Below the pieces are notes generated by a model. It saw nothing but the letters and a program-made list of their open reading frames with translations. It made no database searches and was not told where the DNA came from. The position numbers were made by a program, and so were the translations under genes. Positions 29,553 to 37,796 of a stretch of 64,000 bases of DNA are shown here, piece after piece. The DNA is from Nocardioides sp. JS614 (GTDB lineage: Bacteria > Actinomycetota > Actinomycetes > Propionibacteriales > Nocardioidaceae), in NCBI RefSeq assembly GCF_000015265.1, contig NC_008699.1:3038001-3102000 (forward strand). Reading direction: 5' to 3'. Numbering within the stretch: position 1 is the first letter of the stretch; each line of letters begins with the position of its first letter.

Positions 29553-30593
29553 TCAGGTCGTGAGCTCCTCGAGCAGCGCCACGCTGCTGAGGAGCGCCGC
29601 GGCGCCACGGATGAGCGGTACGGCGGCCACCGCGCCGGATCCCTCGCCCAGCCGCATGCCGACGTCGAGCAGGGGCTCCAGCCCCATCTTGGCCAGGGCG
29701 AGCGACTGGGCGGGCTCGGTCGAGCGGTGGCCGGCGGCGAACCACGCAGCGGCACCGGGCTCCATCCGATCGGCGGTCAGGGCACACGCGACGCTCATCA
29801 GGCCGTCGAGGAGGACAGGTACCCCGTCCTGGGCAGCTGCGAGCATGAAGCCGGTCGAGGCCGCGAGGTCCGCGCTGCCGAGAGCGGTGAGCGTCTCGAT
29901 GGGGTCGTCCTGGCGGGCGCCGGCCCGGTCGAGTGCCGTCTGGACGACCTCGATCTTGTGCGTCAGTGCGGCGTCGTCGATGCCGGTGCCCCGTCCGGAG
30001 ACGTCCGCTGCTGGCAAGCCGAGGCCGGCGGCGACGAGGGCGGCGGCAGGTGTGGTGTTGCCGATGCCCATGTCGCCGCTGATCAGCAGCTGTGCCCCGG
30101 CCTTGATCTCCTGACGCGCGACGGCCGCGCCGGCGTCCAACGCGGCGCGTGTCTCTTCAGGCGTGAGCGCGTCCGCGAGGTGGATCGCGCCGCTGGCGCG
30201 GCGGATCTTGTGCGCAGTGAGGGTGTTGCGGACGTCCTCGTCCAGATCGTGGAAGTCCTCATCGACGCCGATGTCGAGGACTCGCACGGCGACGCCGTGG
30301 ATCTGCGCTAGCGCATTGACGCCCGCCTTGCCTGCCAGGAAGGTTCGGACCATGGCGCCGGTGACGGCGGGCGGGAAGGCCGAGACCCCATGGGCCGCGA
30401 CGCCGTGATCGCCGGCGAAGATCACCAGCCGCACGTTGTCGACGGGGTGCGGCGGCACGTGTCCCTGGACGGACGCGATCCAGACGCCGAGCTCGCCGAT
30501 GCGGCCGAGCGCGCCGGGTGGGGTGGCCAGAGCCGCGAGGCGCTTGGTCGCGTGGTCGCGGGCGATGTCGGAAGGTGGGGAGACGTAGGGCAT
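29553..30593 (-). CDS. cobT: Nicotinate-nucleotide--dimethylbenzimidazole phosphoribosyltransferase
   Basis: 346 residues. Motifs: TPPGALGRIGELGVW, VIFAGDHGVAAHGVSAFPPA, LISGDMGIGNTTPAAALVAA and VDVSGRGTGIDDAAL-like block, with the C-terminal LGEGSGAVAAVPLIRGAAAL carrying the catalytic Glu. It activates the lower ligand base as alpha-ribazole phosphate. It starts 13 nt after the cobB/cobC fusion gene. The ATG at 30593 begins the conserved N-terminus. Confidence 0.95.
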   Translation of the reverse strand: MPYVSPPSDIARDHATKRLAALATPPGALGRIGELGVWIASVQGHVPPHPVDNVRLVIFAGDHGVAAHGVSAFPPAVTGAMVRTFLAGKAGVNALAQIHGVAVRVLDIGVDEDFHDLDEDVRNTLTAHKIRRASGAIHLADALTPEETRAALDAGAAVARQEIKAGAQLLISGDMGIGNTTPAAALVAAGLGLPAADVSGRGTGIDDAALTHKIEVVQTALDRAGARQDDPIETLTALGSADLAASTGFMLAAAQDGVPVLLDGLMSVACALTADRMEPGAAAWFAAGHRSTEPAQSLALAKMGLEPLLDVGMRLGEGSGAVAAVPLIRGAAALLSSVALLEELTT

Positions 30594-30606
30594 GCGCGGG
30601 GGCCTG

Positions 30607-33039
30607 TCAGTGAGTGAGGTGCGGGGCACGGATGTGGTCGAGGGCTTCGAGCAGGTGGCGGGTGGTGGCGGGTGGGCGCACGGCGATGCGCACCCAGCTC
30701 GCGTCGAGTCCGGGGAACGTGTCGCAGCGGCGTACGGCGATGCCTCGGGCACGCAGCTGCGCGTGGGCGTCACGGCCGACACGGGCCAGGACGAAGGAGG
30801 CATCCGAAGGAACCGTCTCGATGCCGCGCCCGTGGAGACCGTCCTCCAGGACGTCGCGCCAGCGCGCGAGGGCGACGGCGCGTTCTCGCGACTCCGCCGC
30901 CGCCTCGCGCGTCGTGCAGGCACGGATGGCCGCGATCGCCGGGGTCGAGACCGACCATGGGGTCTGGCGTCGGGCGAGGTGCTTGATGACGAGGCGGTGA
31001 CCCACCACGTAGCCGGCGCGGATGCCTGGGATCGACCAGTGCTTGGTGAGGCTTCGGATGACGACGAGGTCGCGGAGCCGCTCGCGGATCAGGGACTCGG
31101 CCTCGCCGGGCACGGCGTCCATGAACGCCTCGTCGACCACGACCAGTCGGCCCTTGCGGCGCAGTCGGCTGATCGTGCTCGCCTGGTGCAGGACGCCGGT
31201 CGGGTTCGTGGGATTGCCGACGATGACGAGGTCGGCATCCTCGGGAACCGCTGCCGGGTCGAGTGAATAGCCGTCCTCCGGTCGGCACAGCACGGAGGTG
31301 ACCTCGTGGCCGGCCTGCTCGAGCGCGGCGTGCGGCTCGGTGAACTGCGGATGGATGACGACCGGCTTCTGCCAGGATCGGAGTCGTGCGATGAGGCTGA
31401 AGGCTTCAGCCGCCCCTGCTGTCGGGAGGATCTCGTCGAGCTTGCGGCCGTGCCGTTGAGCGATCGCGGCAGCGGCCGGGGTCGCGTCGGGATAGGCCTG
31501 GACCTCTGCGACCGACATGGCGAGAGCGTGGTCGAGCCACGGCGGCCGTCGGGCGTCGTACACGTTCACGGCGAAGTCGAGCAGGTCGGGCCCGGTCTCG
31601 GCGTCGCCGTGGTGGCGCAGGGGCTCGGTCGGGCGTGGCGTCGCGGTCGCCGGTTGGTCACGGGCGGCAACGGCCTCGCGCGGCTCGGTGGCGTGCGGCA
31701 CCGCGCGGTGTGCGGCGTCAGCGAAGCGCTGGGCGAGTCGCGGGTGGCCGGCCCAATGGACGTGGAGGTACGACGCGTGCACGATATCGGTCGCGTGTCC
31801 GGTCGGCAGGCCGTCGATGGTCCACGCTGGCCGGATGCTGCTCGCGGGCGAGATCTGGGTGCGGTGGAACTCGTGACCGGTGACCCTCTCACCGACCCGG
31901 GTGAGCAGCGAGTCCGTTGCTGCGGTGGCCGTGGGATAGCGCAGCGTCAGTCGCTCGTTCATGGCAGCCGTGAACGGAAGGGCGGCGGCCATCGGTGCAC
32001 CATCGAGGGTCTCGGCGAGGTAGAGCAGGCCGGCGCACTCGGCGACCGTCGGCACACCCGTGTCGACGGCGGCGCGCAGGTCGTCGAGTAGGCGGCGGTT
32101 GGCGGCGAGCTCTGCGGCGTAGACCTCGGGGAACCCGCCGCCGAGGTAGATCCCCTGCGTGCGCGGCGGAAGGGCCGGGTCGCTGATCGGATCGAAGGTG
32201 ACGACCTCGCAGCCCGCGGCCCGCAGCAGCTCCTCTGTCTCGGCGTAGCGGAACGTGAAGGCGCGGCCTCCGGCCACCGCGATGACCGGTCGCCCGTCAC
32301 CACCCGCCGTGATCTCGGCGTGCGGTTCCCACGGTTCCGCGTCAAGCTCTGGCGCGGCGCGTGCGATCGTCAGCACTGCGTCGAGGTCGAGGTGCTCGGC
32401 GACCTGCTCACCGAGGCGGTGCAGCATGGCGGCGGACTCGTCGCGTTCGGCGGCGGGCACCAGGCCGAGGTGGCGCGACGGTGTGGCGAGATCCTCGTTG
32501 CGAGGGAGGCGGCCGAGGACGGGCAGCCCGGTGCGCTCCATGGCGCGCACGATCTCGGCGTCGTTCGCTGCCGAGCCGGTGCGGTTGAGGACGACACCGG
32601 CGATCTCGAGGCCGTCGTCGAACGCCGCCATGCCTGCGGCGATCGCCGCCGCGGTGCGAGACAGCCGGGCCACGTCGACGACGAGCACGACGGGTGAGCG
32701 GGTGAGCGTCGCGACGTGAGCGGTCGAGGCGAAGCCGTCGGTGCCGAGGCGGCCGTCGTAGAGGCCCATGACGCCTTCGATGACCGCGATGTCGGCGCCG
32801 CACGCGCCGTGGAGCAGCAACGGGACGATCCGCTCCTCCCCCACCAGGTGGGGGTCGAGGTTGCGGCCGGGTCTTCCGGTGGCGAGGGCGTGGTAGCCGG
32901 GGTCGATGTAGTCCGGCCCGACCTTGTGGCCGCTGACCTCGTGGCCGGAGATGCGCAGGGCCGCCATCAGCCCCGTCGCGACGGTCGTCTTGCCTTGACC
33001 GGTCGATGGCGCCGCCACCACGAGGCGGGGCAGCCTCAC
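30607..33039 (-). CDS. cobB: Bifunctional cobyrinate a,c-diamide synthase / CobC aminotransferase-like fusion
   Basis: 810 residues from a GTG overlapping the cobO stop. Residues 1-450 are CobB: ATP site APSTGQGKTTVATGLMAAL, GHKVGPDYIDPGYHALATGR, and a glutaminase domain with Cys in VPTVAECAGLLYLAETL. A linker of about 35 residues (EPREAVAARDQPATATPRPT) follows. Residues ~485-810 are a PLP-dependent aminotransferase-fold domain: YPDATPAAAAIAQRHGR, NPTNPTGVL and a likely PLP lysine in SLTKHWSIPGIRAGY, like CobC/CobD threonine-phosphate decarboxylase relatives. The first half amidates the a and c carboxyls; the second likely supplies or handles the aminopropanol arm. Confidence 0.93.
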   Translation of the reverse strand: MRLPRLVVAAPSTGQGKTTVATGLMAALRISGHEVSGHKVGPDYIDPGYHALATGRPGRNLDPHLVGEERIVPLLLHGACGADIAVIEGVMGLYDGRLGTDGFASTAHVATLTRSPVVLVVDVARLSRTAAAIAAGMAAFDDGLEIAGVVLNRTGSAANDAEIVRAMERTGLPVLGRLPRNEDLATPSRHLGLVPAAERDESAAMLHRLGEQVAEHLDLDAVLTIARAAPELDAEPWEPHAEITAGGDGRPVIAVAGGRAFTFRYAETEELLRAAGCEVVTFDPISDPALPPRTQGIYLGGGFPEVYAAELAANRRLLDDLRAAVDTGVPTVAECAGLLYLAETLDGAPMAAALPFTAAMNERLTLRYPTATAATDSLLTRVGERVTGHEFHRTQISPASSIRPAWTIDGLPTGHATDIVHASYLHVHWAGHPRLAQRFADAAHRAVPHATEPREAVAARDQPATATPRPTEPLRHHGDAETGPDLLDFAVNVYDARRPPWLDHALAMSVAEVQAYPDATPAAAAIAQRHGRKLDEILPTAGAAEAFSLIARLRSWQKPVVIHPQFTEPHAALEQAGHEVTSVLCRPEDGYSLDPAAVPEDADLVIVGNPTNPTGVLHQASTISRLRRKGRLVVVDEAFMDAVPGEAESLIRERLRDLVVIRSLTKHWSIPGIRAGYVVGHRLVIKHLARRQTPWSVSTPAIAAIRACTTREAAAESRERAVALARWRDVLEDGLHGRGIETVPSDASFVLARVGRDAHAQLRARGIAVRRCDTFPGLDASWVRIAVRPPATTRHLLEALDHIRAPHLTH

Positions 33040-33650
33040 CACTCGATGCCCTTCTGGCCCTTCTGGCCGGCGTCCATCGGGTGCTTGATCTTCGTCATCT
33101 CGGTGACGAGGTCGGCGACCTCGATGATCTCCGGGGCGACGTCGCGGCCGGTGATGACGACGTGCTGGTGACCGGGCCGGCTCGCCAGGAAGTCGGCGAC
33201 CTCGGCGGCGTCGATCCAGCCCCACTTCACCGGGTAGGCGAACTCGTCGAGGACGTAGAGGTCGTGCTCCTCGGCGAGGATGCGGCGCTTGATCTCGGCC
33301 CAGCCGTCGCGGGCGACCTGGGCGTGGTCCTCGTCCTCGCCCTTCTTGCGCGACCAGGACCAACCGTCGCCCATCTTGTTCCACTGCACCGGGCCGCCCT
33401 GGCCGGTCTGCTCGTGCACGCGGTTGAGCGCGAGGTAGGCGGTCTCCTCGCCGACCTTCCACTTCGCCGACTTCACGAACTGGAAGACCGCAACGTTCCA
33501 GCCCTGGTTCCACCCCCGCAGACCGAGCCCGAAGGCGGCCGTGGACTTGCCCTTGTTCTCGCCGGTGTGGACGATCAGCAACGGCCGGTTGCGGCGCTGG
33601 CGTGTGGTGAGGCCGTCGTCGGGAACGGCGGTGGGAACTCCCTGGGGCAT
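33036..33650 (-). CDS. cobO: Cob(I)yrinic acid a,c-diamide adenosyltransferase
   Basis: 204 residues. P-loop HTGENKGKSTAAFGLGLRGW near residue 28, LNRVHEQTGQGGPVQWNKMG, and YVLDEFAYPVKWGWID as the Walker-B-like block. It transfers the adenosyl group from ATP to cobalt (corrinoid Co(I)). The ATG shares one base with the upstream stop (TGATG), so translation is coupled to the chelatase gene. Confidence 0.95.
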   Translation of the reverse strand: MPQGVPTAVPDDGLTTRQRRNRPLLIVHTGENKGKSTAAFGLGLRGWNQGWNVAVFQFVKSAKWKVGEETAYLALNRVHEQTGQGGPVQWNKMGDGWSWSRKKGEDEDHAQVARDGWAEIKRRILAEEHDLYVLDEFAYPVKWGWIDAAEVADFLASRPGHQHVVITGRDVAPEIIEVADLVTEMTKIKHPMDAGQKGQKGIEW

Positions 33651-35611
33651 CAGGCGACCTTCCTGGTGACGGTTCTGGTCAGCGCCTCGGCGCTGACCTC
33701 GGCGACGGGGACGTGCTCCGCGTTGAGGCTTCGCGCCAGCCCGATCGCGAGTCCGAGTCGCAGTGGCCCGGCCTCCCCGTCGATGACGACCGAGGCGATC
33801 GCCAGGCCGGCGACGTGCTCGGCGGCCTGCAGCGACCGGCGTACGGCGTCGCGGCCTGCCGTGGCGCGACCGTCGGTGACGACGACCAGCAGTGGCCGCA
33901 GGCGCGGGTCGCGGAGTCGTTCCCGGCGCAGGACCTTCGCGGCCTCCCACAGCCCTTCGGCGAGGGGGGTGCGGCCACCGGCAGGGAGCTCGTCGAGCCG
34001 TGCCGCGGCAACGTCGACCGAGTGGGTCGGCGGCAGCACCAGGTCGGCGGAGTCACCCCGGAACGTGACGAGCCCGACCTTGTCGCGCCGACGGTAGGCG
34101 TCCAGGAGCAACGACAGGATCGCGGTCTTGACCTGGATCATGCGCTTGCGCGCCGCCATCGACCCGGAGGAGTCCACGCAGAACAGGATGAGGTTGGACT
34201 CGCGGCCCTCGCGCGTCGCCACCCGGAGGTCGTCGCGGCGCAGCGCGAGCCGCCCGCCGGTGCGACCGCGCGACCCCTGCCGGGGTGCGGCTGCCCTGAT
34301 CGTCTCCAGCAGGTGGAGCGATCCGCGTCCGTCGGCCGGCCTGCTGGCCCCGACCCGGCGACCGGTGCTCGTCCTGGCCCGACTGCGGCGGCCGCTCGCG
34401 CCCGCACCGACGCCGCGCACGGTCAGCAGCTTCGGTCGGTACGGCGAGCCAGCTGCGACCGTGCTCGCACGGTCGTCCGTGTCGGCAGCCTCGGGGCGGT
34501 GCTGCGGTTCTGGTGGGCCCAGCGCCGGATCCGGACCGCTCGGGTCGGTCCCGCCGCCGTCGCTGTCGCTGCCGCCCTCGGCGTCCGCGCCGGGCGAAGG
34601 CGCGGCCCCATCCGTCCTGGGCGTCCCGGGCGTCCCGGGCGCAGCTTCGGGGCCTTCCTCGTGGTCGGTCCCCGGGGGCGGCTCGGGCGGCAGCTCGTCA
34701 TCACCGAGGATGCGGTCGAGCAGGTCCTCGTCGAGGCCCGGCGCGTCGAACGGGTTGCGTCGGCGACGGTGCGGCAGTGCGAGGGTCGCGGCCCGCCGGA
34801 TGTCGGCCCTGGTAACCGCGTCGCGGCCCTCCCAGGCGGCGTGAGCGACGGCGGCGCGGGCGGTGACGATGTCGGCGCGCAGGCCGTCCACCTCGAACGC
34901 GGCGCAGACCTCCGCGATCTTGAGCAGGGCCGCGTCGGACAGCACCACGTCGGCCAACGACGCACGAGCACCGTGGATGCGCTGGTCGAGATCCTTCTCC
35001 GCGGCAGCATAGGTCTCGATGAAGCTGACCGGATCGGCGTCGTACGCCATGCGACGACGGACCACCTCGGCACGAGGCTCCGGCGCGCGCGGCGCGGCGA
35101 CCTCCACGGTGAGCCCGAAGCGATCGAGCAGCTGCGGGCGAAGCTCACCCTCCTCGGGGTTCATCGTGCCGATCAGCACGAACCGTGCGTCGTGCTCGAC
35201 CGAGATCCCGTCGCGCTCGACGCTCACGCGGCCCATCGCCGCGGCGTCGAGGAGCAGATCGACCAGGTGGTCGTGCAGGAGGTTGACCTCGTCGACGTAC
35301 AGCAGGCCGCCGTTGGCGCGAGCGAGCAGGCCCTTCTCCACCTCGACCTTGCCCTCCGAGAGCGCGGACTCGAGCTGGATGGAGCCGACGACCCGGTCCT
35401 CGGTGGCGCCGATCGGCAGCTCGACCAGCGGCGGGAGCAGTGCGCCGAGCGCACGGACGGCGGTGGACTTGGCGGTGCCCTTCTCGCCGCGCACGAGCAC
35501 GCCGCCGATCTCGGGCGAGATCGTCGTGAGGACGAGTGCCAGGCCCATGTCGTCCAGGTCGGCCCTGACGTCGCAGCCGAGGACGGCGGAAAACGGGTAG
35601 TGCAGTGGCAT
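33650..35611 (-). CDS. Fused AAA+/VWA chelatase subunit (ChlI-ChlD type)
   Basis: 653 residues. Residues 1-310 are a MoxR/ChlI-type AAA+ domain: Walker A GEKGTAKSTAVRALGALLPP, Walker B GGLLYVDEVNLLHDHLVDLL and TMNPEEGELRPQLLDRFGL. A ~140-residue acidic, Pro/Gly-rich linker follows (about 320-460). Residues 475-653 are a von Willebrand A domain with the MIDAS motif DSSGSMAARKRM. In actinobacteria this protein, as the ATPase partner of CobN, stands in for the separate CobS and CobT chelatase subunits. It is the first gene behind a cobalamin riboswitch. Confidence 0.92.
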   Translation of the reverse strand: MPLHYPFSAVLGCDVRADLDDMGLALVLTTISPEIGGVLVRGEKGTAKSTAVRALGALLPPLVELPIGATEDRVVGSIQLESALSEGKVEVEKGLLARANGGLLYVDEVNLLHDHLVDLLLDAAAMGRVSVERDGISVEHDARFVLIGTMNPEEGELRPQLLDRFGLTVEVAAPRAPEPRAEVVRRRMAYDADPVSFIETYAAAEKDLDQRIHGARASLADVVLSDAALLKIAEVCAAFEVDGLRADIVTARAAVAHAAWEGRDAVTRADIRRAATLALPHRRRRNPFDAPGLDEDLLDRILGDDELPPEPPPGTDHEEGPEAAPGTPGTPRTDGAAPSPGADAEGGSDSDGGGTDPSGPDPALGPPEPQHRPEAADTDDRASTVAAGSPYRPKLLTVRGVGAGASGRRSRARTSTGRRVGASRPADGRGSLHLLETIRAAAPRQGSRGRTGGRLALRRDDLRVATREGRESNLILFCVDSSGSMAARKRMIQVKTAILSLLLDAYRRRDKVGLVTFRGDSADLVLPPTHSVDVAAARLDELPAGGRTPLAEGLWEAAKVLRRERLRDPRLRPLLVVVTDGRATAGRDAVRRSLQAAEHVAGLAIASVVIDGEAGPLRLGLAIGLARSLNAEHVPVAEVSAEALTRTVTRKVA

Positions 35612-35654
35612 GTGAGGCTCCCGCTCGGTTCGTCCTCCCCGGCCCGCTGCCGGA

Positions 35655-35765
35655 GAAGCCAGGCGGGAGGCCGGTCTTCGGACTTGCCGAGTCCTCCGTG
35701 GAGGAGGCTCGGTTCACCGCAGCGGGCCTGTGCCGGAATCTCACCGGCTTCCCAGATTCTCCCCG
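35655..35765 (-). ncRNA. Cobalamin riboswitch upstream of the chelatase-cobO operon
   Basis: On the minus strand: GGGAAGCCGGTGAGATTCCG, then GCACAGGCCCGCTGCGGTGA, and distally AGTCCGAAGACCGGCC. These are the AdoCbl riboswitch core and loop elements. It lies between the divergent chelatase operon and cobL and can act only on the former. Confidence 0.92.
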
Positions 35766-35845
35766 TCCACCGTCACCACCGTTTCCGACGGCTGGGCGGT
35801 TGGGGCACCTCTCGCCTTGCGGGCCTCACGATAGCGTCTGGCCGC

Positions 35846-37042
35846 GTGATCATAGTCGTGGGTATCGGCGCCGACGGCTGGGACGGGCTCCCGGGGCCGG
35901 TCCGGGAGCAGGTCGAGAGGGCTGCGGTCGTGCTCGGGGGACGCCGCCAGGTCGACCTCGTGCCGGCCATCGAGGGTCAGCGGCGCGAGACCTGGCCCTC
36001 GCCGCTGCGCAGGGGGCTGGCTGCGCTCCTCGCCACGCTCGAGGGGCAGGACGTCGTCGCCCTCGCGTCGGGTGACCCGCTCGTCTCCGGCATCGCGACG
36101 ACGTTGATCGACGCCGTCGGCGCGGATCAGGTCAGGGTCATCCCCGCCGTGTCCTCGGTCGCACTCGCACGCGCGGCGATGGGCTGGCCCGCCGAGTCGC
36201 ACGCCACCGTCAGCGTCGTGGGTCGCGACGTCTCGCTCGTACGCCGCGAGCTCGCGCCGGGTCGCCGGATCCTCGTGCTCTCCTCCGACGAGACCACTCC
36301 CGACGCGGTCGCCGATCTCCTGTGCCGGGACGGGTACGGCGACTCGATCGTGACCGTTCTCGGCGACCTCGGCTCGCCCGACGAGACGAGCAGCGCCTCG
36401 GCGGCGACCGAGCGGCGAGGGCCGTACTCGCGACTCAACATCGTGGCGATCGAAGCGACCGGCCCGGCGGCCTACGCCTCGTGGACCGCGGGCCTGCCCG
36501 ATGACTCCTTCGAGCACGACGGGCAGCTGACGAAGCGTGACCTGCGCGCCTCCGCGCTGGCCCGTCTGGCCCCCGTGCCCGGCGAGCACCTGTGGGACGT
36601 CGGTGCAGGAGCCGGCTCGATCGGGATCGAATGGATGCGGGCCCACCCCACCTGCACGGCCACGGCAGTCGAGGCAGACCCCGAGCGCACTGAGCGGATC
36701 GGACGCAACGCCGCCAGACTCGGCGTGCCCGGGCTCGAGGTCGTCGAAGGCCGCGCTCCCGAAGTGCTGGCCGCACTGCCCACACCGGACGCGATCTTCG
36801 TCGGCGGCGGCGCGACGCGACCCGGCGTCATCGAGACCTGCCTCGACGCGCTCGGTGCACAGGGTCGGATCGTCGTCCACGGCGTCACCCTGGAGACCGA
36901 GCAGGTGCTCGCTCGGCTCTACGAGGAGCAGGGTGGCGAGCTGACCCGGATCTCCGTCGAGTCGGCCGGCCCGGTCGGGACCTTCACCGGTTGGACGCCC
37001 GCACGTGCCGTCACCCAGTGGGCGTACGCGAAGGGCTCGTGA
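35846..37042 (+). CDS. cobL: Precorrin-6Y C5,15-methyltransferase (decarboxylating)
   Basis: 398 residues. Residues 1-200 are a tetrapyrrole methyltransferase domain (IIVVGIGADGWDGLPGPVRE; VVALASGDPLVSGIATTLID). Residues 215-398 are the CbiT-like domain (LWDVGAGAGSIGIEWMRAHP; AIFVGGGATRPGVIETCLDA). It methylates C-5 and C-15 and decarboxylates the C-12 acetate. GTG start with TAGCGT only 8 nt upstream, suggesting a leaderless transcript outside riboswitch control. Its 3' end overlaps convergent cobM by 32 nt. Confidence 0.94.
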   Translation: MIIVVGIGADGWDGLPGPVREQVERAAVVLGGRRQVDLVPAIEGQRRETWPSPLRRGLAALLATLEGQDVVALASGDPLVSGIATTLIDAVGADQVRVIPAVSSVALARAAMGWPAESHATVSVVGRDVSLVRRELAPGRRILVLSSDETTPDAVADLLCRDGYGDSIVTVLGDLGSPDETSSASAATERRGPYSRLNIVAIEATGPAAYASWTAGLPDDSFEHDGQLTKRDLRASALARLAPVPGEHLWDVGAGAGSIGIEWMRAHPTCTATAVEADPERTERIGRNAARLGVPGLEVVEGRAPEVLAALPTPDAIFVGGGATRPGVIETCLDALGAQGRIVVHGVTLETEQVLARLYEEQGGELTRISVESAGPVGTFTGWTPARAVTQWAYAKGS

Positions 37043-37796
37043 CGCTCCTGTCGCGGTGAGCGGCGTAGAGCCAGGACTCGCCGCCGTCATCGGCCAGTGC
37101 CCGGCCGACCAGGATCACGGCTGCCTGCCGGAGGTCTGCGTCGTCGACGAGGTCGGCGATCGTCGCGACCGTCCCGCGCAGCACGCGCTCGCCGGGCTGA
37201 CTGGCCCGGTGGACCACCACGACGGGACAGTCGGCGCCGTGCTCCGGCTCGATCTCGGCCATGATCGCCCGCACCCGGGTGATCGCGAGGTGGAGGACCA
37301 AGGTCGCGCGGGTGCTGGCGAAGGTCGCGAGTGCCTCGGTCTCGGGCATCGCGCTCGAGCGTGCCCGGGTGCGGGTCAGCACGACGGACTGGCTCACCAA
37401 CGGCACCGTGAGCTCGGTGCCGACGAGCGCCGCCGCCGCCGCGTACGCCGGCACCCCGGGCGTCACATCCCACGCGACTCCCTCAGCGGCGAGCCGCCGG
37501 GTCTGCTCAGCCAGGGCGGAGTAGAGCGAGGGGTCCCCGGAGGTCAGGCGCACCACCTGCTTGGCCGTCCGGGCGGCGGCGATCAGGCACGCGCTGATCT
37601 GGTCGAGGTCGAGACCCTGGGTGTCCACCAGCTCGGCGCCGGGGCTCACGTGGGAGAGGACGTCGGGGTCGAGGTAGGTGCCCGGATAGAGCACCACGTC
37701 CGCCTCGCCCAGCAGCCTGGTCGCGCGCACCGTCAACAGATCGGCGGCGCCGGGTCCGGCCCCGACGAAGTGGACGATCGTGGCAGGCTTCGTCAT
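37011..37796 (-). CDS. cobM: Precorrin-4 C11-methyltransferase
   Basis: 261 residues. Motifs: IVHFVGAGPGAADLLTVRAT, GEADVVLYPGTYLDPDVL, VVRLTSGDPSLYSALAEQTR and VTPGVPAYAAAAALVG. It methylates C-11 of precorrin-4. The ATG overlaps the stop of cobIJ (4 nt). It is the last gene of the cobG operon. Confidence 0.95.
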   Translation of the reverse strand: MTKPATIVHFVGAGPGAADLLTVRATRLLGEADVVLYPGTYLDPDVLSHVSPGAELVDTQGLDLDQISACLIAAARTAKQVVRLTSGDPSLYSALAEQTRRLAAEGVAWDVTPGVPAYAAAAALVGTELTVPLVSQSVVLTRTRARSSAMPETEALATFASTRATLVLHLAITRVRAIMAEIEPEHGADCPVVVVHRASQPGERVLRGTVATIADLVDDADLRQAAVILVGRALADDGGESWLYAAHRDRSVTSPSRTPTG

